Assembly: GCA_028821405.1 (NCBI GenBank)
Contig: JAPPGK010000056.1
Coordinates: forward strand, 124,001 to 188,000
Origin: Gammaproteobacteria bacterium
GTDB lineage: Bacteria; Pseudomonadota; Gammaproteobacteria; Pseudomonadales; Azotimanducaceae
Reading direction: 5' to 3'
DNA length: 64,000 nt
This document shows positions 1 through 7,893 of the stretch, piece by piece. Every line of letters begins with the position of its first letter. The first letter of the stretch is position 1. Under the pieces are notes generated by a model that worked only from the letters and a program-made list of their open reading frames with translations, searched no databases and was not told where the DNA came from. The translations under genes and the position numbers were made by a program.

Positions 1-24
1 ATGTGGGTCATCGATGGATCCGCC

Positions 25-1095
25 TCACAGCGCCCGGGCAAGGGCCGCACAGAACTCCGTGGTCGTCGCCGTGCCGCCCTGGTCCGGCGTCAGCGCCGAG
101 CCGTCCGCATAGACCCGGGCCAACGCGCCCTCGATCCGGGTCGCCGCAGTTTCGAGACCGAGATAGTCGAGCATCATCGTCGTCGACAGTATAGTCGCCG
201 TCGGGTTGATGATATTCCTGCCGGCGATGTCGGGCGCGGTGCCGTGGGCCGGTTCGAAGTAGGCGTAGTCCGTGCCAAAACAGCCGCTTGCCGCGAGGCC
301 TAGGCTGCCGAGCAGACCGCCCGCCGCGTCGGACAGAATATCGCCGTACTGGTTCGGCATCACCACGACGTCGAAGCGCTCGGGCTCGCGGATCATCCGG
401 CAGGCGAAGTCGTCGACGATGAACGACTCGAACGCGATGTCCGGATAGTCAGCCGCGATCTCGCGCGCCACCTCTAGGAACAGGCCATCCGTGACCCGCA
501 GCATGTTGTGCTTGGTCGCACAGGTCAGTTTGCGTTTGCCGGCGCGCTTGGCCGCCAGATCGAAGGCGAATCTGACAACGCGTTCCGTACCCTCCCGGGT
601 GATTGCCTTGATGGCGTAGCGGCCGTCGCCGAGTTCGTGCACCGGCTTGCGAATCGTGCGGCCAACGAGGTTCAACGCGGCCAAGTCCGTGAGCGGTCCC
701 TCGGCGCCGACGTAGAGATCTTCGAGGTTCTCCCGCACGATCACGAAGTCGATGCCTTCCGGTTGGCTCAAGGGGCTCGCGCAGCCGGGGAGGTATCGGC
801 ACGGCCGAACGTTTGCGAAAGTCTCCTTGCCCCACCGCAGATACCCGAGCGCGGCACCGGACTTGCCACTGGTGGAGCCGAACAGCGTCGTGTCGGCGGC
901 GTCGATGACGGCCCTAGCCGAGTCGGGAAACGTCGAACCGGCCGCGTCCGAAGCACCCGCCGCCTCGGCGGCCTCGCCCACCTCTGGATAGACCCACGTC
1001 AAACCCAGTTGAAGCGAGTCGAGCAACGCAACCACCGGACGCACCGCCTCCGGCGCAGCGTCGTCGCCCTCGATGACAGCGATGGTCTTGTTCAA
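25..1095 (-). CDS. Isocitrate/isopropylmalate-family dehydrogenase
   Basis: This 356-residue protein is an NAD(P)-dependent beta-decarboxylating dehydrogenase acting on a 2-hydroxy-dicarboxylate such as isocitrate, isopropylmalate or tartrate. The family signature is clear: RENLEDLY (REN at 121-123, catalytic Tyr128), KHNML (Lys195), the metal-binding aspartates in VDDF (228-229) and in GDILSD (252 and 256), and the nucleotide-binding EPAHGTAPDIAGRN near residue 280. The substrate loop reads ETFANVRPCRY, which matches neither the classical LeuB loop nor the classical Icd loop, so the exact substrate is open. The start is a TTG with AGGA six bases upstream. It is the last gene of the minus-strand run, after a hipA remnant. 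It could be a housekeeping NAD-IDH or a tartrate/malate-type paralogue. Confidence 0.85.
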   Translation of the reverse strand: MNKTIAVIEGDDAAPEAVRPVVALLDSLQLGLTWVYPEVGEAAEAAGASDAAGSTFPDSARAVIDAADTTLFGSTSGKSGAALGYLRWGKETFANVRPCRYLPGCASPLSQPEGIDFVIVRENLEDLYVGAEGPLTDLAALNLVGRTIRKPVHELGDGRYAIKAITREGTERVVRFAFDLAAKRAGKRKLTCATKHNMLRVTDGLFLEVAREIAADYPDIAFESFIVDDFACRMIREPERFDVVVMPNQYGDILSDAAGGLLGSLGLAASGCFGTDYAYFEPAHGTAPDIAGRNIINPTATILSTTMMLDYLGLETAATRIEGALARVYADGSALTPDQGGTATTTEFCAALARAL

Positions 1096-1170
1096 GGCGG
1101 ATCCTAAGTCGTTGTCCCGTTAGAGCAGTCTGTCGATTTGGCGCTTGAGCGGCAAGTGGAGCGGTCGCCC

Positions 1171-1626
1171 CTATGGGTTGAACCGATCCGCGATGTGATT
1201 GCACTCGGACTCATCGAGCCCCGCCTGCTCGGCGAACCGGGGCCAGCCGTCGAGGGCGCTCAGAATCTCCTCGGCGCATGCTTGGATCCACGGTTTGCTC
1301 AAGCCCAAGACCTTGCCGAGTCGCGGGACTTCGCTGGGCCGGGGCGGACGGGGTCCGTCCCCGAAACCCGCCGCGTGGCACTCGCCGACTGCAAGGTTCG
1401 GTACCAAGTCGTATGCGGGGGACAGGCGATGGCCGTCGCCCCGATGGATGAAGCTGAAGTTGCGGGCGTGATCGTCAGTGTTGTTGATGGCCCGGTTGAA
1501 GAGCGCCAGCCGTGCCAGTTGCTCGAGGTCTGCCTTGATGGTAGCGGAGTACCGGGAAAGCAATTCGGCGACATCGTCGTAGCACAACGGCACCGACAGT
1601 GTCAGTGTTTGGCGGACCCCGCGGCT
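1171..1626 (-). pseudogene. HipA-like kinase, C-terminal remnant
   Basis: The reading frame encodes the C-terminal part of a HipA-type Ser/Thr kinase toxin. It contains NRAINNTDDHARNFSF, which carries the catalytic-loop N-x-DDH-x-K/R-N-x-x-F pattern, followed by RLSPAYDLVPN, the HipA metal-binding/activation region, and a helical C-terminus ending in a normal stop. The roughly 250 N-terminal residues, including the ATP-binding lobe, are absent. Homology begins near PLCYDDVAELL, where the upstream selenoprotein gene ends. No HipB-like antitoxin is adjacent. It is most likely a non-functional leftover of a HipBA module, although the open frame suggests that decay is recent. Confidence 0.7.
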
Positions 1627-2488
1627 ATTCCGTACGAACCTGCCCCGTTGCGCGTCGGTGTGCCCGGGCGGCCCGGCGTTCCTCACCGGCCCGGCGCAAG
1701 GCGTCGATGTTGGCCTCGTTCACCTGGAAGTAGCCGTCCCGCCACGACTCGTCGTCGCTCCATCGGAAGGGCATGGTGACCAACGTGCCCGGTTCGGCGG
1801 CCGTCTCGAACAGATCGATGGCGGCGGTGGCGATCGCCGCCTGGGTATCCCGGTCGTACGGTCTGCCGCCCGGATTGCCGAGCGGGAAGTCCACGAACGC
1901 GAATCGGGGCACGCCGCAGTGCGTGACGATGTCGCGGGCGGCGCCGAGGATCACCGTCGGGATGCCGTTGGACTCCAAGTGCCTGGCTACCAGACTCACG
2001 GTCTGGTGGCACACCGGTCAGATCGGCACCAGCAAGGCGATGTCGGCGCCATCCTCGCGGCAGCGTTTGAGGATCTCGGGCGCGTCGGTCTGGCGGGTGC
2101 GGCGCTGGCTGTATTCCGTCGGTGCGCAATGGAACCGGTTCGCAAGCGCGCCGATGCGTCCCCGGTGCACGAGTTCGTCGAGCATGTTGATCGGGAAGTA
2201 CGATTCCCGGTCATTGAGGTGGGTGGCGGTCCGGTCCCAGGACAGGTCGTCACCGTATAGACGGGCCGGCGGCTCGCGGCTCGAACCGGATGCGACCTGG
2301 CGCACATCCGCCGCGTCGCGGTCGTAGAGCGCCATGGTCGTGATGAGCACCAGCGTCGAATCCGAGACGGGTTTGGCTAGCGGCGTGAACGGGATGTCGT
2401 CGAAATGGGCCCAGGCATACGCCTTCTCGAAGCCCTGGGCCTCGTAGTAGCGCCGGGTGCGCTCCATGTAGCCGATGGGACTCGCCAT
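1625..2488 (-). CDS. GrdB-family selenoprotein (TGA read as Sec)
   Basis: Read through one in-frame TGA (2018-2020), this is a single 287-residue protein with selenocysteine at 157 and cysteine at 160, giving I-U-P-V-C-H-Q-T, a UxxC redox motif. Both sides belong to the same family, the short aerobic-type relatives of glycine/sarcosine/betaine reductase selenoprotein B. The first half has FTPLAKPVSDSTLVLITT and the second has GIPTVILGAARD and FPLGNPGGRPYD. In many relatives the position is Cys (CPxCHQT). A hairpin suitable as a bacterial SECIS begins right after the TGA. The start chosen is ATG 2488, 33 bases downstream of the acyl-CoA dehydrogenase stop; upstream sequence in this frame only mirrors that gene. 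The function is probably a thiol/selenol oxidoreductase of unknown substrate, co-transcribed with the acyl-CoA dehydrogenase. A standard gene caller would split this into two ORFs. Confidence 0.85.
1979..2020 (-). promoter_or_regulatory. Bacterial SECIS-like hairpin after in-frame TGA
   Basis: Ten bases after the TGA the minus strand reads ACCAGAC-CGTGA-GTCTGGT, a perfect 7-bp stem with a 5-base loop. The loop starts 17 bases after the TGA and has G as its second base. A second stem, GTGCC (2012-2008) with GGCAC (1983-1979), extends the base below a 5-base bulge. Known bacterial SECIS elements are hairpins immediately downstream of UGA, with a small apical loop carrying a G in its first two bases. 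The position, loop and stem all fit that description. SelB binding is inferred. Confidence 0.72.
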
Positions 2489-2520
2489 CGGGCCCGTCGC
2501 CGCCCCTGCTGCTTGCTGGA

Positions 2521-3666
2521 TCAATAGCCCTCGAGTTCGCCGTAGCGGTTGCGGTGGAAGTTGACGTCCCCGAAGGTCTGTTCGGTGACCGCGGCGCGCT
2601 TGATGAAGAAGCCGATGTCGAACTCGTCGGTCATGCCGATGCCGCCGTGCATCTGGATGCCTTCCCGGGAGACGGTGTGGAAGGTCTCGCCGACCTTGGC
2701 CTTGGTGAGGCTCGCGAGCTTGGCGATTTCCGCCGCGTCGCGCTCCTCGTCGAGGGCGGTGAGCGCTTCGAGGACACACGACTTCGACAGTTCGATCTCG
2801 CAGAACATGTTCGCGGCCCGGTGTTTCAGGGCTTGGAAGGAACCGATCGGAACACCGAACTGCTCGCGGTCCTTCAGGTATTGCACGGTGCGGTCGAAGC
2901 ATTCCTGGGTGGCCCCAAGCATTTCGGCGCAGATGCCGATGCGGGCGATGTCGAGTACGGGGTCGAGCACGTCCGCGCCCTGCCCTTCATCGCCGATGAG
3001 GGCATCCGCGCCGACAGCAACGTCGGCAAGCTCGAGGTTGGCGGCGTTGCGGCTGTCGACCATCCTGGTACGTGTGACGGATACGCCGTCGGCGTTGCGG
3101 TCGAGGAGGAACAACGAGATGCCATCGCGGTCGCCCGCCGATCCCGAGGTGCGTGCCGCAACGATCAGCTTGTCGGCCACGTGGCCGTCGAGGACGAACT
3201 TCTTCGAGCCCGTGATCGCGTAGCCGGCATCGGTCTTCGTGGCCGTGGCAGCGATGCCGTAGGGGTTGTGCTTGTGGGACTCCTCCAACGCCAAGGCAAG
3301 CAGGAGTTCCCCCGCCGCGACCTTGGGCAGAAGGTCGGCCTTCTGCGCGTCGCTGCCGCCGACGTTGAGCACCGTGCCGCCGAGCCAGACCGTCGCGTAG
3401 AGGGGGCTGGCAGTCAACGTGCGCCCGGTCTCCTCGGTGACGACGCCGAGACCCTTGTAGCCGAACGCCAAGCCGCCGTGCTCCTCCGGGAATGGAATCC
3501 CCGCCCAGCCGAGTTCCACCATTTGCGACCAGGTCTTCCGATCGAAGCCATCGGCGTTGTCGTCGTCGCGCAGCTTGCGCAACTGATCAATCGGCGCGGT
3601 GTTGGTGCAGAAGTCCTTCGCGCTGTCCTTCAGCATGTTCTGCTCTTCGTTGAGAATCATGGGCAT
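2521..3666 (-). CDS. Acyl-CoA dehydrogenase
   Basis: This 381-residue FAD flavoprotein would catalyse alpha,beta-dehydrogenation of an acyl-CoA thioester in the cytoplasm. The N-terminal helical domain (about 1-115) includes GWAGIPFPEEHGG. The middle beta-domain has LALALEESHKHNPYG and ITGSKKFVLDG, and the C-terminal helical domain has REQFGVPIGSFQALKHR and QMHGGIGMTDEFDIGFF. The length is normal for the family. The start is ATG 3666 with GAGGGG eight bases upstream; ATG 3660 is an alternative. The selenoprotein gene follows after 32 bases on the same strand, so the two are probably one transcript. The sequence resembles the CoA-dehydrogenases of unusual or branched substrates more than classical short-chain enzymes, but the substrate cannot be read from it. 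Confidence 0.9.
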   Translation of the reverse strand: MPMILNEEQNMLKDSAKDFCTNTAPIDQLRKLRDDDNADGFDRKTWSQMVELGWAGIPFPEEHGGLAFGYKGLGVVTEETGRTLTASPLYATVWLGGTVLNVGGSDAQKADLLPKVAAGELLLALALEESHKHNPYGIAATATKTDAGYAITGSKKFVLDGHVADKLIVAARTSGSAGDRDGISLFLLDRNADGVSVTRTRMVDSRNAANLELADVAVGADALIGDEGQGADVLDPVLDIARIGICAEMLGATQECFDRTVQYLKDREQFGVPIGSFQALKHRAANMFCEIELSKSCVLEALTALDEERDAAEIAKLASLTKAKVGETFHTVSREGIQMHGGIGMTDEFDIGFFIKRAAVTEQTFGDVNFHRNRYGELEGY

Positions 3667-3736
3667 CGACGGTTCCCCTCAAGACGAACCGGCGATGATA
3701 TGTCAGCCGCGCGGCTTGTAGAAAGCCCTCGGGGAC

Positions 3737-4780
3737 CTACGACGTCCCCAAGAGGAACTTCAATGGGACGTGCAGCCGCTCGCGCCAGGCTCTCGGGGAA
3801 TGGTCGGCGCCCTCGAAACGAAGCGTGATCCAGTCTTCACCGGATGTGTACCCGCGCTGCCGCATCACCTCGTCCATTCGCTGTTGAAACGGCCCATAGT
3901 GGGCATCGTAAGTCTCGGTGCCGTAATCGAAATAGATTCTGTGTCCTCCGGCCGAGGGCAAGTGGTTCCTGAGCCATCGAACCACGGCGCCATCCCCGTG
4001 CCTCCAGTCGGTCGACAGGCAGGCCGCGCCGCCGAAGACGCCGGGGTATTCCGCGACCGCGTAGGCGGAGATCAGTCCACCCATGCTGGAGCCCATCACA
4101 AGGGTGTTGCCGCGATCCGATTCCGTGCGGTAGGTCTCGTCGATGAATGGCTTGAGTTCATGGACGATGAACTTCAGATAGTTGTCCGCGGACAACTTCT
4201 GTCCGCCTTCCTCAACAGCAAAACCCCATTCCTGCTCCTTCAGCAACTGCCAAACCTCGTCGGTTACGACTTTCTGGGGCATGTATTCGGCGCCTCGCGC
4301 ACCCTTTGCCCAGCTTGCCATCCAGATCGCAACAACAATGGCAGGACGGATCTCGCCATCCCGGACGAGCCGCGTTATCGCCTTGTCTACATCCCAGAAC
4401 ACGTCCATCCCGACATAGGGCGAAGTATCATGGTCAAACATCATTTGGCCGTCGTGCATGTAGATCACCGGATATCGGTCGCTCGATGCCGGGTCGTAGC
4501 CCTCGGGCAACCAGACGTTCACCGGGCGAACTCGAATGAGCTCGGACGGAAACTCCTCATAATGAACGATGGTGCCTTCGATTGGTGATCGGTTGGCTCT
4601 CCTTACGACCACTTTTTCGAATTCTGTCTTGGCCATTTCCTTTTCCTTCTCGGGTAGCGTGTTGGACAATTGTGGGTCCACCGGCGGAGTTCCTTGTCTT
4701 GCGATTTCGTGCTGAGAGCTGCAGCCAACGACCGCCACCGACAAGGCCAAGCCCACACCACACCGCAGCAGAAATCTCAC
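3737..4780 (-). CDS. Lipoprotein alpha/beta-hydrolase (esterase D/Fes-like)
   Basis: This is a 347-residue exported esterase. The N-terminus has a lipoprotein signal peptide ending in the lipobox AVVGC (Cys20), so the mature protein is probably anchored in a membrane facing the periplasm or outside. The body is a putative esterase fold (Fes/IroE/esterase D type), with YPVIYMHDGQMMFD early, the nucleophile elbow GSSMGG near residue 230, and a late histidine in GADHSPRAW near residue 328. An Asp in the family position is plausible, but I could not assign it. Siderophore-ester, feruloyl-ester and polyol-ester hydrolysis are all possible. The next gene on this strand, the aldo/keto reductase, stops 14 bases before this start codon. 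Confidence 0.8.
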   Translation of the reverse strand: MRFLLRCGVGLALSVAVVGCSSQHEIARQGTPPVDPQLSNTLPEKEKEMAKTEFEKVVVRRANRSPIEGTIVHYEEFPSELIRVRPVNVWLPEGYDPASSDRYPVIYMHDGQMMFDHDTSPYVGMDVFWDVDKAITRLVRDGEIRPAIVVAIWMASWAKGARGAEYMPQKVVTDEVWQLLKEQEWGFAVEEGGQKLSADNYLKFIVHELKPFIDETYRTESDRGNTLVMGSSMGGLISAYAVAEYPGVFGGAACLSTDWRHGDGAVVRWLRNHLPSAGGHRIYFDYGTETYDAHYGPFQQRMDEVMRQRGYTSGEDWITLRFEGADHSPRAWRERLHVPLKFLLGTS

Positions 4781-4794
4781 CGTCCTCTCCCTCG

Positions 4795-5784
4795 TCAGAC
4801 TGGATCGCCCAAGGCGACCAGGTCGTTCCGAATGCGCTCACCGTCATTTGCTTCCAGTTCGAGGGTGCCCGCACCCGCATTCTGGATAGCCTGTTCTACG
4901 GTACGAATACCGCAAAGCACATGGGTTGCTCCGGTTTGAGCCGCGGTCCAAGCGATCGTCAGTTGCGCGATCGTACAATCGTACTTTTCAGTCAGGTCGG
5001 CCCAGCCTGCAAACATGTCGAGCAGGCGTTGCCGGTTCTCGAGTTTGAACCAAGGCAGCCACTCGCCGGCGGTATTTCGGAAATCGTCCTCCCGGAACAC
5101 GCGGTCCAACCCCACCTTGCCGGTGAGCAGACCTTGCTCGAGCGACCAATAGGTCAACGTAGCGATGTTGTGTTCTGCGCAGTAGGGCAGGATGTCTGCT
5201 TCGCGATCCCGCAGGATCATGCTGTAGCGAAACTGATCGGTGGCGAGATCGCCGGCCTCGCGGTACGCGTCGAGTTGTTCGAGCGACACGTTGGACACGC
5301 CGATGGCGCGGATTTTCCCCTGGTCCTTCAGATCCATGAGACAGCCCATGGTCTCGGGGATGGGCGTCTCCTCGGGTGGGATGGCGGGCTTGTGGCATTG
5401 CAGAAGATCGATGGTGTCCACGCCGAGCCGCCTGAGGCTGTCTTCGACTTCGATCGTGATGGTGTCGGGACGCAGGCTGACGCGGTTCGTTTGGCCGTCC
5501 TTGACACCGTTATACGAGCCCCGCTCGTCCTCCCACCACACGCCGCACTTCGTGGCAATGACCACCTGATCGCGTCGACCCTCGATGGCCTTGCCGACGA
5601 CCTCCTCGCTGTGGCCCCAACCGTAGGAAGGCGCCGTGTCGATGAGGGTGACGCCTTCGTCGATAGCTGCGCGTATGGCCTTGACGAACCCATTGTCGTC
5701 CGCGGCGCCTGGCCGGATTGCCGCCGTACCGAGTCCGACGATGGAGGCATCGATTCCCGATGTCCCTAGAGGCCGATACCGCAT
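4795..5784 (-). CDS. Aldo/keto reductase
   Basis: This 329-residue NADPH-dependent oxidoreductase has the TIM-barrel aldo/keto-reductase fold. The catalytic tetrad is visible: Asp in LIDTAPSYG, Tyr in the same motif, Lys in VIATKCG, and His in LLQCHKP. GVSNVSLEQLDAYREAG and QFRYSMILRDREADILPYC match the cofactor and substrate-pocket regions of the sugar-dehydrogenase/auxiliary-protein subgroup (AKR11/YajO-like). It lies upstream of the lipoprotein esterase on the same strand and is divergent from the DUF3604 gene, with about 70 bases between the start codons. The substrate is unknown. Confidence 0.9.
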   Translation of the reverse strand: MRYRPLGTSGIDASIVGLGTAAIRPGAADDNGFVKAIRAAIDEGVTLIDTAPSYGWGHSEEVVGKAIEGRRDQVVIATKCGVWWEDERGSYNGVKDGQTNRVSLRPDTITIEVEDSLRRLGVDTIDLLQCHKPAIPPEETPIPETMGCLMDLKDQGKIRAIGVSNVSLEQLDAYREAGDLATDQFRYSMILRDREADILPYCAEHNIATLTYWSLEQGLLTGKVGLDRVFREDDFRNTAGEWLPWFKLENRQRLLDMFAGWADLTEKYDCTIAQLTIAWTAAQTGATHVLCGIRTVEQAIQNAGAGTLELEANDGERIRNDLVALGDPV

Positions 5785-5853
5785 CCAATACCCTTTGTCT
5801 CAACTTCCCGCCGTAAGCATACAATTGTGCTGGAAGGTGTGCGGGAGACACAG

Positions 5854-7797
5854 GTGAACGAAACTTGGAACGCGCCAACACTCGTTCTCGGGCTGTCCGC
5901 CATGGCGCTCCTTGCGTTCGCCGAGGAGTCGTACTCCCCTCACGTCGACGGGTCCGATACGACCAATGTCTATTGGGGTGATACGCACGTGCACACCGCC
6001 CTGTCGTCAGACGCCTTTGTTTTCGGCACCCGGCTCACGCCCGATGACGCCTATCGTTTCGCCAAGGGCGAGACGGTCCGGGCGGCGAGCGGCGAGGAAG
6101 TTCGTCTACGCCGACCGTTGGACTTTCTCATGGTGTCAGATCATGCCGAGAACATGGGCGTCATCGCGCGGGTCGCCGCCGGTGACGAGGCTCTGTTGGC
6201 GACGGCGGCCGGCAAACGGACGGCCGCAGCGCTCAACTACCCCGTTTCCTTGTTGGAAGCGCTCAATGCGGACACCGAAGATCTATTGAACGCCTTCAAC
6301 GCCGCTACGTTGATGGCCATCAAGGCGGACCAAGGTCTAGGCAAAGGTCTAGGCCATGCCGGCTATGGAACCGACGCGCGGTTTAGCCAGTCGGTCTGGG
6401 GGGAGGTCATCGGGAAGGCGGAAAGGCACAACGACCCAGGCTCGTTTACCACGTTCTCCGGCTATGAGTGGACCGTGGCTGCCGGCGGCCACCGGAACGT
6501 CATCTTTGCCGACGGGCCCGAACTGACCGGCCAGGTGGTGCCATTCTCCGCCTTCGACAGCAGCGATCCCGAGGACCTGTGGGCATACCTCAACGACTAC
6601 GAGGAGCGCTCGGGAGGGCAAGTGTTTGCGATCCCCCACAACGGCAATCTAAGCGGCAACAGGATGTTCGCGCTCACCACCCGCCAGGGCGAGCCGCTTA
6701 CGGAGGCGTACGCGAGAAGGCGTTCGCGCTGGGAGCCGCTCTACGAGGTGACGCAGATCAAGGGACACGGCGAAACCCACCCGTTGATTTCGCCGAACGA
6801 CGAGTTCGCCGGCGACGAGATATTCAGGTGGGGGATCACGAAAAGCCAACCCGACTCGAAGAAACAAGGGAAGGGTCCGGCGGATGAGAAAGAACAAACC
6901 GAGGGACCCCTCCGACCGCAGCCGATCCCCGTCAATTCCTATGCCCGTTCCGCCCTGATGCTGGGCTTAATGCAAGCGGCCGAACTGGGCGTCAATCCCT
7001 TCAAGTTCGGCTTGATCGGAAGCACCGACTCCCATACCGCCCTCGCGACCGCCGATCAGGGCAATTTCTGGGGCAAGATGCCGGGCAACGAGCCGAGCCG
7101 GAACCGCGTGGTAACCGGATGGAACTACAACGCTTCCGGCTACGCGGCAGTATGGGCGGTAGAGAACACCCGGGAAGCGCTTTTCGCCGCTATGCGGCGC
7201 AAAGAGGTCTACGCTTCGACGGGCCCGCGCATGACCGTTCGATTCTTCGGCGGGTGGGACTACGCCGACGAAGACGTCGCCCGGCCAGACCTGGCCCGAG
7301 TAGGTTACGCCAAGGGCGTGCCGATGGGCGGCGATCTCACACAAGCGCCCAAGGGAAAAGCGCCGAGTTTTCTCATCCGGGCTGTGAAGGATCCCGATGG
7401 CGCCAATCTGGACCGTGTGCAGGTGATTAAGGGCTGGCGCGACGAAGACGGCGAATTGCACGAGAAGATCTACAACGTCGCCTTGTCCGACGGCCGCACC
7501 GAGAACCCCAAGGGCGAGGTTCCTGCGGTGGGCAGTACCGTCGACGTTCGCAATGCTTCCTACACCAACAGCATTGGCGATCCTGAGCTTGACGTGGTGT
7601 GGACCGACCCCGATTTCAACCGCGCCGAACTCGCGTTCTACTACCTACGCGTACTGGAAATCCCAACCCCTCGCTGGACCGCCTACGATGCGAGGTTCTT
7701 TGGCTTGAGAGATCTGCCAGATGAGATACCCATGATCACTCAAGAGAGGGCCTATACGTCGCCCATCTGGTACACGCCAAACGCGTACCAATGGTAG
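5854..7797 (+). CDS. DUF3604 family protein
   Basis: This is a 647-residue exported protein of the DUF3604 family, which is related to PHP-type metallo-phosphoesterases. VYWGDTHVHTALSSDAF supplies the first HxH metal pair, FLMVSDHAENMG a second metal site, IPHNGNLSGNRMF a conserved His, and GLIGSTDSHT the distal Asp/His. The start chosen is GTG 5854, which has GGGAG seven bases upstream and leads into a hydrophobic segment (LVLGLSAMALLAFA), probably a signal peptide; the GTG at 5827 has no comparable site. DUF3604 genes are common in marine heterotrophs, often beside sulfatases or oxidoreductases, but the substrate is not established. The stop overlaps an ATG of the next frame, and the real downstream start is probably later. 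Confidence 0.85.
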   Translation: MNETWNAPTLVLGLSAMALLAFAEESYSPHVDGSDTTNVYWGDTHVHTALSSDAFVFGTRLTPDDAYRFAKGETVRAASGEEVRLRRPLDFLMVSDHAENMGVIARVAAGDEALLATAAGKRTAAALNYPVSLLEALNADTEDLLNAFNAATLMAIKADQGLGKGLGHAGYGTDARFSQSVWGEVIGKAERHNDPGSFTTFSGYEWTVAAGGHRNVIFADGPELTGQVVPFSAFDSSDPEDLWAYLNDYEERSGGQVFAIPHNGNLSGNRMFALTTRQGEPLTEAYARRRSRWEPLYEVTQIKGHGETHPLISPNDEFAGDEIFRWGITKSQPDSKKQGKGPADEKEQTEGPLRPQPIPVNSYARSALMLGLMQAAELGVNPFKFGLIGSTDSHTALATADQGNFWGKMPGNEPSRNRVVTGWNYNASGYAAVWAVENTREALFAAMRRKEVYASTGPRMTVRFFGGWDYADEDVARPDLARVGYAKGVPMGGDLTQAPKGKAPSFLIRAVKDPDGANLDRVQVIKGWRDEDGELHEKIYNVALSDGRTENPKGEVPAVGSTVDVRNASYTNSIGDPELDVVWTDPDFNRAELAFYYLRVLEIPTPRWTAYDARFFGLRDLPDEIPMITQERAYTSPIWYTPNAYQW

Positions 7798-7865
7798 CCT
7801 TACGTAGTCGTCGCATCGGCGCTCCGCCGTGCTCCGCGTCGGGACATCAGACCGACAAGCAAGCC

Positions 7866-7893
7866 GTAGGGGACGCCCTTGTGGCGTCCCGCG
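7866..7893 (+). repeat. Palindromic repeat copy 1 (TAGGGG family)
   Basis: The sequence GTAGGGGACGCCC-TTGT-GGCGTCCCG forms an imperfect hairpin with the arms GGGACGCC and GGCGTCCC. The GTG proposed as the start of the following lipoprotein lies in its loop and right arm, and AGGGGA in its left arm acts as the Shine-Dalgarno sequence. It belongs to the same family as the copies near 37.2, 38.3, 46.6, 48.5, 51.9, 56.7 and 59.4 kb. Confidence 0.6.

Noticed and set aside
2489-2902. Longer start for the selenoprotein gene
   Set aside because: The frame upstream of 2488 only mirrors the acyl-CoA dehydrogenase and is Arg/His-rich.
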